Assembly: GCA_035301345.1 (NCBI GenBank)
Contig: DATGUM010000005.1
Coordinates: forward strand, 5,090-69,089
Direction: 5' to 3'
Source: CALAMD01 sp035301345
GTDB taxonomy: Bacteria > Bacillota > Bacilli > Bacillales > Amphibacillaceae
Length of the DNA stretch: 64,000 nucleotides
Shown: piece by piece, positions 61,437 through 64,000 of the stretch
Position numbering within the stretch: the first letter of the stretch is position 1
Layout of the letters: every line of letters starts with the position of its first letter
The notes under the pieces: generated by a model
Database searches by the model: none
The model's input: the letters and a program-made list of their open reading frames with translations, nothing else
What the model was told of the DNA's origin: nothing
Program-made: the position numbers and the translations under genes

Positions 61437-63038
61437 TTATTTTTTATTAACGACCGCGTCTATGAACCCTTGAATAAGAGCATGTGGTTTTGTCGGTCGT
61501 GATTTGAATTCCGGGTGGAACTGACTTGCAATAAACCATGGGTGGTCTGGCAACTCAATAATTTCTACGTATGAGTGTTCAACACTCGTTCCAGAAAATA
61601 CAAATCCTTCTTCTTCAAGTTCATGACGGTATGCATTGTTAAATTCGTAGCGGTTTCGATGTCTTTCGTGAACTTCATCAACGTCTCCATATGCTAAGCG
61701 TGCCTTCGTACCTTCTTGCAGTCGACAAGCCGAAGCACCTAAGCGAAGTGTACCACCGAGTTGTTCACTTGACTGTTCGCCGTCTAAAATATCAATGATT
61801 GGGTGTGGCGTGTTCGGATTTACTTCTGTCGTATGTGCTTCCTTTAAACCGACAACATTACGCGCAAATTCAACGATTGCTAGTTGCATACCTAAGCCAA
61901 TGCCGAGAAAAGGTACGTTGTTTTCACGTGCGTACTGAATCGCGTTAATTTTACCTTCGATTCCACGGTCTCCAAACCCACCAGGTACGACAATTCCGTC
62001 AACATGAGATAATTCTTCTTTAATACTATCTTCATCTAATGATTCAGAGTTGATCCAGTGAATATCGATATCTGTATCGTAAGCAAATCCAGCGTGCTTG
62101 AGTGCTTCAACAGCTGATAAGTACGCATCAGGTAATTCAACATACTTTCCGACTAAACCAATGTCAATTTTCTTTTCTAAGTGACGAACTTTTTTCACAA
62201 GTTCAATCCACTCAGTCATATCAGCTTCTGCACAATCTAAACCGAGTAATTCACACGTTAAATCGTCTAAATGCTGATCTTGTAACATAAGTGGTACGTC
62301 ATAAAGTGTTTCAGCGTCTTTCATTTCAATAACTGCTCGTTCATTAATGTCACAGAATAAAGAAATCTTTTCTTTCATTTCTTTACTAATTTCCATTTCT
62401 GTTCGTAAGACGACGACGTCTGGCTGAATGCCTAGTGAACGTATTTCTTTCACGCTATGTTGTGTCGGCTTCGTTTTCACTTCTCCAGCCGCTTTAATAT
62501 ACGGTACGAGTGTACAATGAATGTACATGACGTGTTCTTTGCCGATATCATTTTTAATTTGGCGAATCGCTTCTAAAAATGGTAACGATTCAATATCACC
62601 AACAGTTCCACCGATTTCTGTAATGACGATGTCTGCACCTGTCAGTTCACCTGCTCTATATACTTGATCTTTAATTTCATTCGTTATATGAGGGATAACT
62701 TGAACGGTTCCACCTAAATACTCTCCGTGTCTCTCTTTACGAATAACACTTGAATAAACTTTACCCGTCGTAATATTACTGTACTGGTTTAAGTTTATAT
62801 CGATGAATCGTTCATAATGCCCTAAATCTAAATCCGTTTCTGCACCGTCCTCCGTTACAAAAACTTCTCCGTGTTGATAAGGACTCATCGTTCCAGGGTC
62901 AACGTTTATGTATGGGTCAAATTTTTGTATCGTCACTTTGAGCCCACGATTTTTAAGTAACCTTCCGAGTGAAGCAGCGGTAATTCCTTTTCCTAAGGAA
63001 GAAACGACGCCTCCTGTAACAAATATATATTTAGTCAT
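61437..63038 (-). CDS. pyrG: CTP synthase with a substituted glutaminase nucleophile
   Basis: 533 residues. Synthetase domain (1-265) is intact: FVTGGVVSSLGKGI, KFDPYINVDPGTMSPYQHGEVF and VITEIGGTVGDIES. The class I glutamine amidotransferase domain (about 290-530) retains GGFGDRG and SQFHPEFKSRP with the His and Glu of the triad, but the nucleophile motif reads LGIGLGMQ where the family has GICLGMQ: codon 61896-61898 is GGC (Gly381) instead of TGC (Cys). Makes CTP from UTP; ammonia normally comes from glutamine. With Gly the protein should work with free ammonia only, unless this is a sequencing or assembly error. ATG start with AGAGGGA. Confidence 0.95.
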   Translation of the reverse strand: MTKYIFVTGGVVSSLGKGITAASLGRLLKNRGLKVTIQKFDPYINVDPGTMSPYQHGEVFVTEDGAETDLDLGHYERFIDINLNQYSNITTGKVYSSVIRKERHGEYLGGTVQVIPHITNEIKDQVYRAGELTGADIVITEIGGTVGDIESLPFLEAIRQIKNDIGKEHVMYIHCTLVPYIKAAGEVKTKPTQHSVKEIRSLGIQPDVVVLRTEMEISKEMKEKISLFCDINERAVIEMKDAETLYDVPLMLQDQHLDDLTCELLGLDCAEADMTEWIELVKKVRHLEKKIDIGLVGKYVELPDAYLSAVEALKHAGFAYDTDIDIHWINSESLDEDSIKEELSHVDGIVVPGGFGDRGIEGKINAIQYARENNVPFLGIGLGMQLAIVEFARNVVGLKEAHTTEVNPNTPHPIIDILDGEQSSEQLGGTLRLGASACRLQEGTKARLAYGDVDEVHERHRNRYEFNNAYRHELEEEGFVFSGTSVEHSYVEIIELPDHPWFIASQFHPEFKSRPTKPHALIQGFIDAVVNKK

Positions 63039-63122
63039 TTTTATCCCTCTTTCTATCTTCTAAACCATCATTAAATAACTGATTAAACATATATGGGTAA
63101 CTGCTTTTTTTAACATATAAAA

Positions 63123-63160
63123 TAAGAAAAGCGCCTCCCACAAGTTTATGGGAAACGCTT
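63123..63160 (-). terminator. Terminator between the TetR gene and pyrG
   Basis: AAGCG-CCT-CCCA pairs with TGGG-AAA-CGCTT, followed on the minus strand by TTTTCTTATTTT. Confidence 0.75.
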
Positions 63161-63265
63161 GATGTTTAAATTAAGAGCCCAATTAAAATATTACTCATAT
63201 GGGTATTAAAAGTCAAGGTTTTACTCAGCTAAAAAACGATTAAAATGATGACGTGATAGACACCT

Positions 63266-63898
63266 TTATGATTCACTTCCATCATTTATTAAAAGGGCAC
63301 GCTTTAAATATTTTACTTGCTTCGCAATATATTGTTCAAGCGTGAAGTTTCTTTGAATCGCCCAACGTCTAAAGCCCCACATTTGACCTTGAACGAAAAC
63401 GTTGTTTGCAATAATTTCAACATCTCCATCAGATACTTTTTGTGGATTTGTGCATTTAATAAGCTTCGTTAACATGCTTACCATATCTAATTCTTTTTGT
63501 ATGATGTAGTTTTTTGACTCGTTTTTTAACGACTTCACTTCTTGATATAAAATAAGGACTTCTTCTTGCATTTCGTCCATTATATGAAAGTATAATTCTA
63601 CAACATTCATAAGTTTTTCAACGGGTGGCTCCTCGCGATTAAGAGCAACTGCTAAACGGCTATGCACGAGTTCATAAACGGAATCACAGACGAGAAATAA
63701 TATATCCTCTTTTGTCCGAATGTATTCATAAAGTGTTCCAATACTAAATCCTGACTGTTTAGCAATTTCTCGTGTCGTCGTTTGATGGAAACCTTTTTGT
63801 TTAAAAAGCTCAATGGACGCACGAATCATCTGTTCACGTCTTTTTTTGATTAAATCTGTATCCTTCACCGTTGAAATAACTTTCTTTTTCTCTGCCAT
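63266..63898 (-). CDS. TetR/AcrR family transcriptional regulator
   Basis: 210 residues. N-terminal HTH (about 20-66: ASIELFKQKGFHQTTTREIAKQSGFSIGTLYEYI) and an all-helical ligand domain. Related bacilli keep a TetR gene next to acyl-CoA dehydrogenase and mutase genes upstream of pyrG, so control of fatty acid or branched-chain acid breakdown is plausible, but those targets lie outside the window. GAAAGGAGG ribosome site. rpoE, which precedes pyrG in B. subtilis, is not here. Confidence 0.85.
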   Translation of the reverse strand: MAEKKKVISTVKDTDLIKKRREQMIRASIELFKQKGFHQTTTREIAKQSGFSIGTLYEYIRTKEDILFLVCDSVYELVHSRLAVALNREEPPVEKLMNVVELYFHIMDEMQEEVLILYQEVKSLKNESKNYIIQKELDMVSMLTKLIKCTNPQKVSDGDVEIIANNVFVQGQMWGFRRWAIQRNFTLEQYIAKQVKYLKRALLINDGSES

Positions 63899-64000
63899 TG
63901 TTGTCCTCCTTTCTCACTCATTATTTCACAAGAGTTATTTTATAATTCCAAATATTGCGGAAGGATAAAGTGTTAATAATAAGTATAAAACATAAACAAA
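63899..64000. other. Upstream region of the TetR gene
   Basis: About 100 AT-rich bases to the window edge; no further gene start visible. Confidence 0.4.

Overview
The window is a continuous chromosomal segment of a low-GC Gram-positive bacterium of the family Bacillaceae or a close relative. The evidence is the gene order on the minus strand, which follows the Bacillus subtilis segment pyrG - fbaA - tal - murAB - glpX - rho - rpmE - prfA - prmC - ywlC - ywlE - rpiB(ywlF) - ywlG - glyA - upp - atpIBEFHAGDC - ywzB - murAA - mbl - flhO - flhP - fabZ. Strong GGAGG-type ribosome sites, many TTG and GTG starts and many strong hairpin terminators agree with this. Secreted proteins are rich in Asp and Glu, which hints at (does not prove) a salty or alkaline habitat. 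The flagellar rod genes and a chemoreceptor point to motility.

Left part (1-15.7 kb): a purine nucleosidase-like lipoprotein cut by the window edge; a truncated HTH/ImmA-type gene; four secreted proteins with S-layer homology (SLH) domains (a 927-residue S-layer protein, a subtilisin, an amidase, a glucosaminidase); then a wall-polymer cluster (TagA-like glycosyltransferase, flippase, CDP-glycerol transferase and, on the opposite strand, TagO). Between the last two lies an 0.8-kb patch with insertion-sequence debris and an unrecognised 47-codon gene with hairpins around it.

Middle (15.7-32 kb): a DUF1028 protein; a TPP riboswitch followed by an ABC importer for a thiamine precursor (thiYXZ type); an unknown membrane protein; a two-gene ThrE-type exporter; an RND pump with its membrane fusion lipoprotein; then fabZ, epuA, flhP, flhO, mbl, murAA and ywzB, and a PEP-mutase-family enzyme.

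Right part (32-64 kb): the complete ATP synthase operon with a promoter, interrupted between atpD and atpC by a tandem repeat; upp, glyA, ywlG, rpiB, a chemoreceptor, ywlE, ywlC, prmC, prfA; a fifth SLH protein with a CAP domain; a luciferase-family oxidoreductase; an Rpn-type nuclease with a duplicated tail; a prepilin peptidase; rpmE, rho, glpX, murAB, tal, fbaA, pyrG and a TetR regulator.

Most notable: (1) PyrG has Gly (GGC) instead of the nucleophilic Cys of its glutaminase site at residue 381; (2) two perfect DnaA boxes lie in tandem upstream of ywlC, with more in and around prmC; (3) sporulation genes that occupy this neighbourhood in B. subtilis (spoIID, spoIIQ, spoIIID, spoIIR, spo0F) are all missing, suggesting a non-sporulating lineage; (4) a LexA-like box lies in front of the Rpn nuclease gene; (5) a 128/122-bp tandem repeat sits inside the atp operon.
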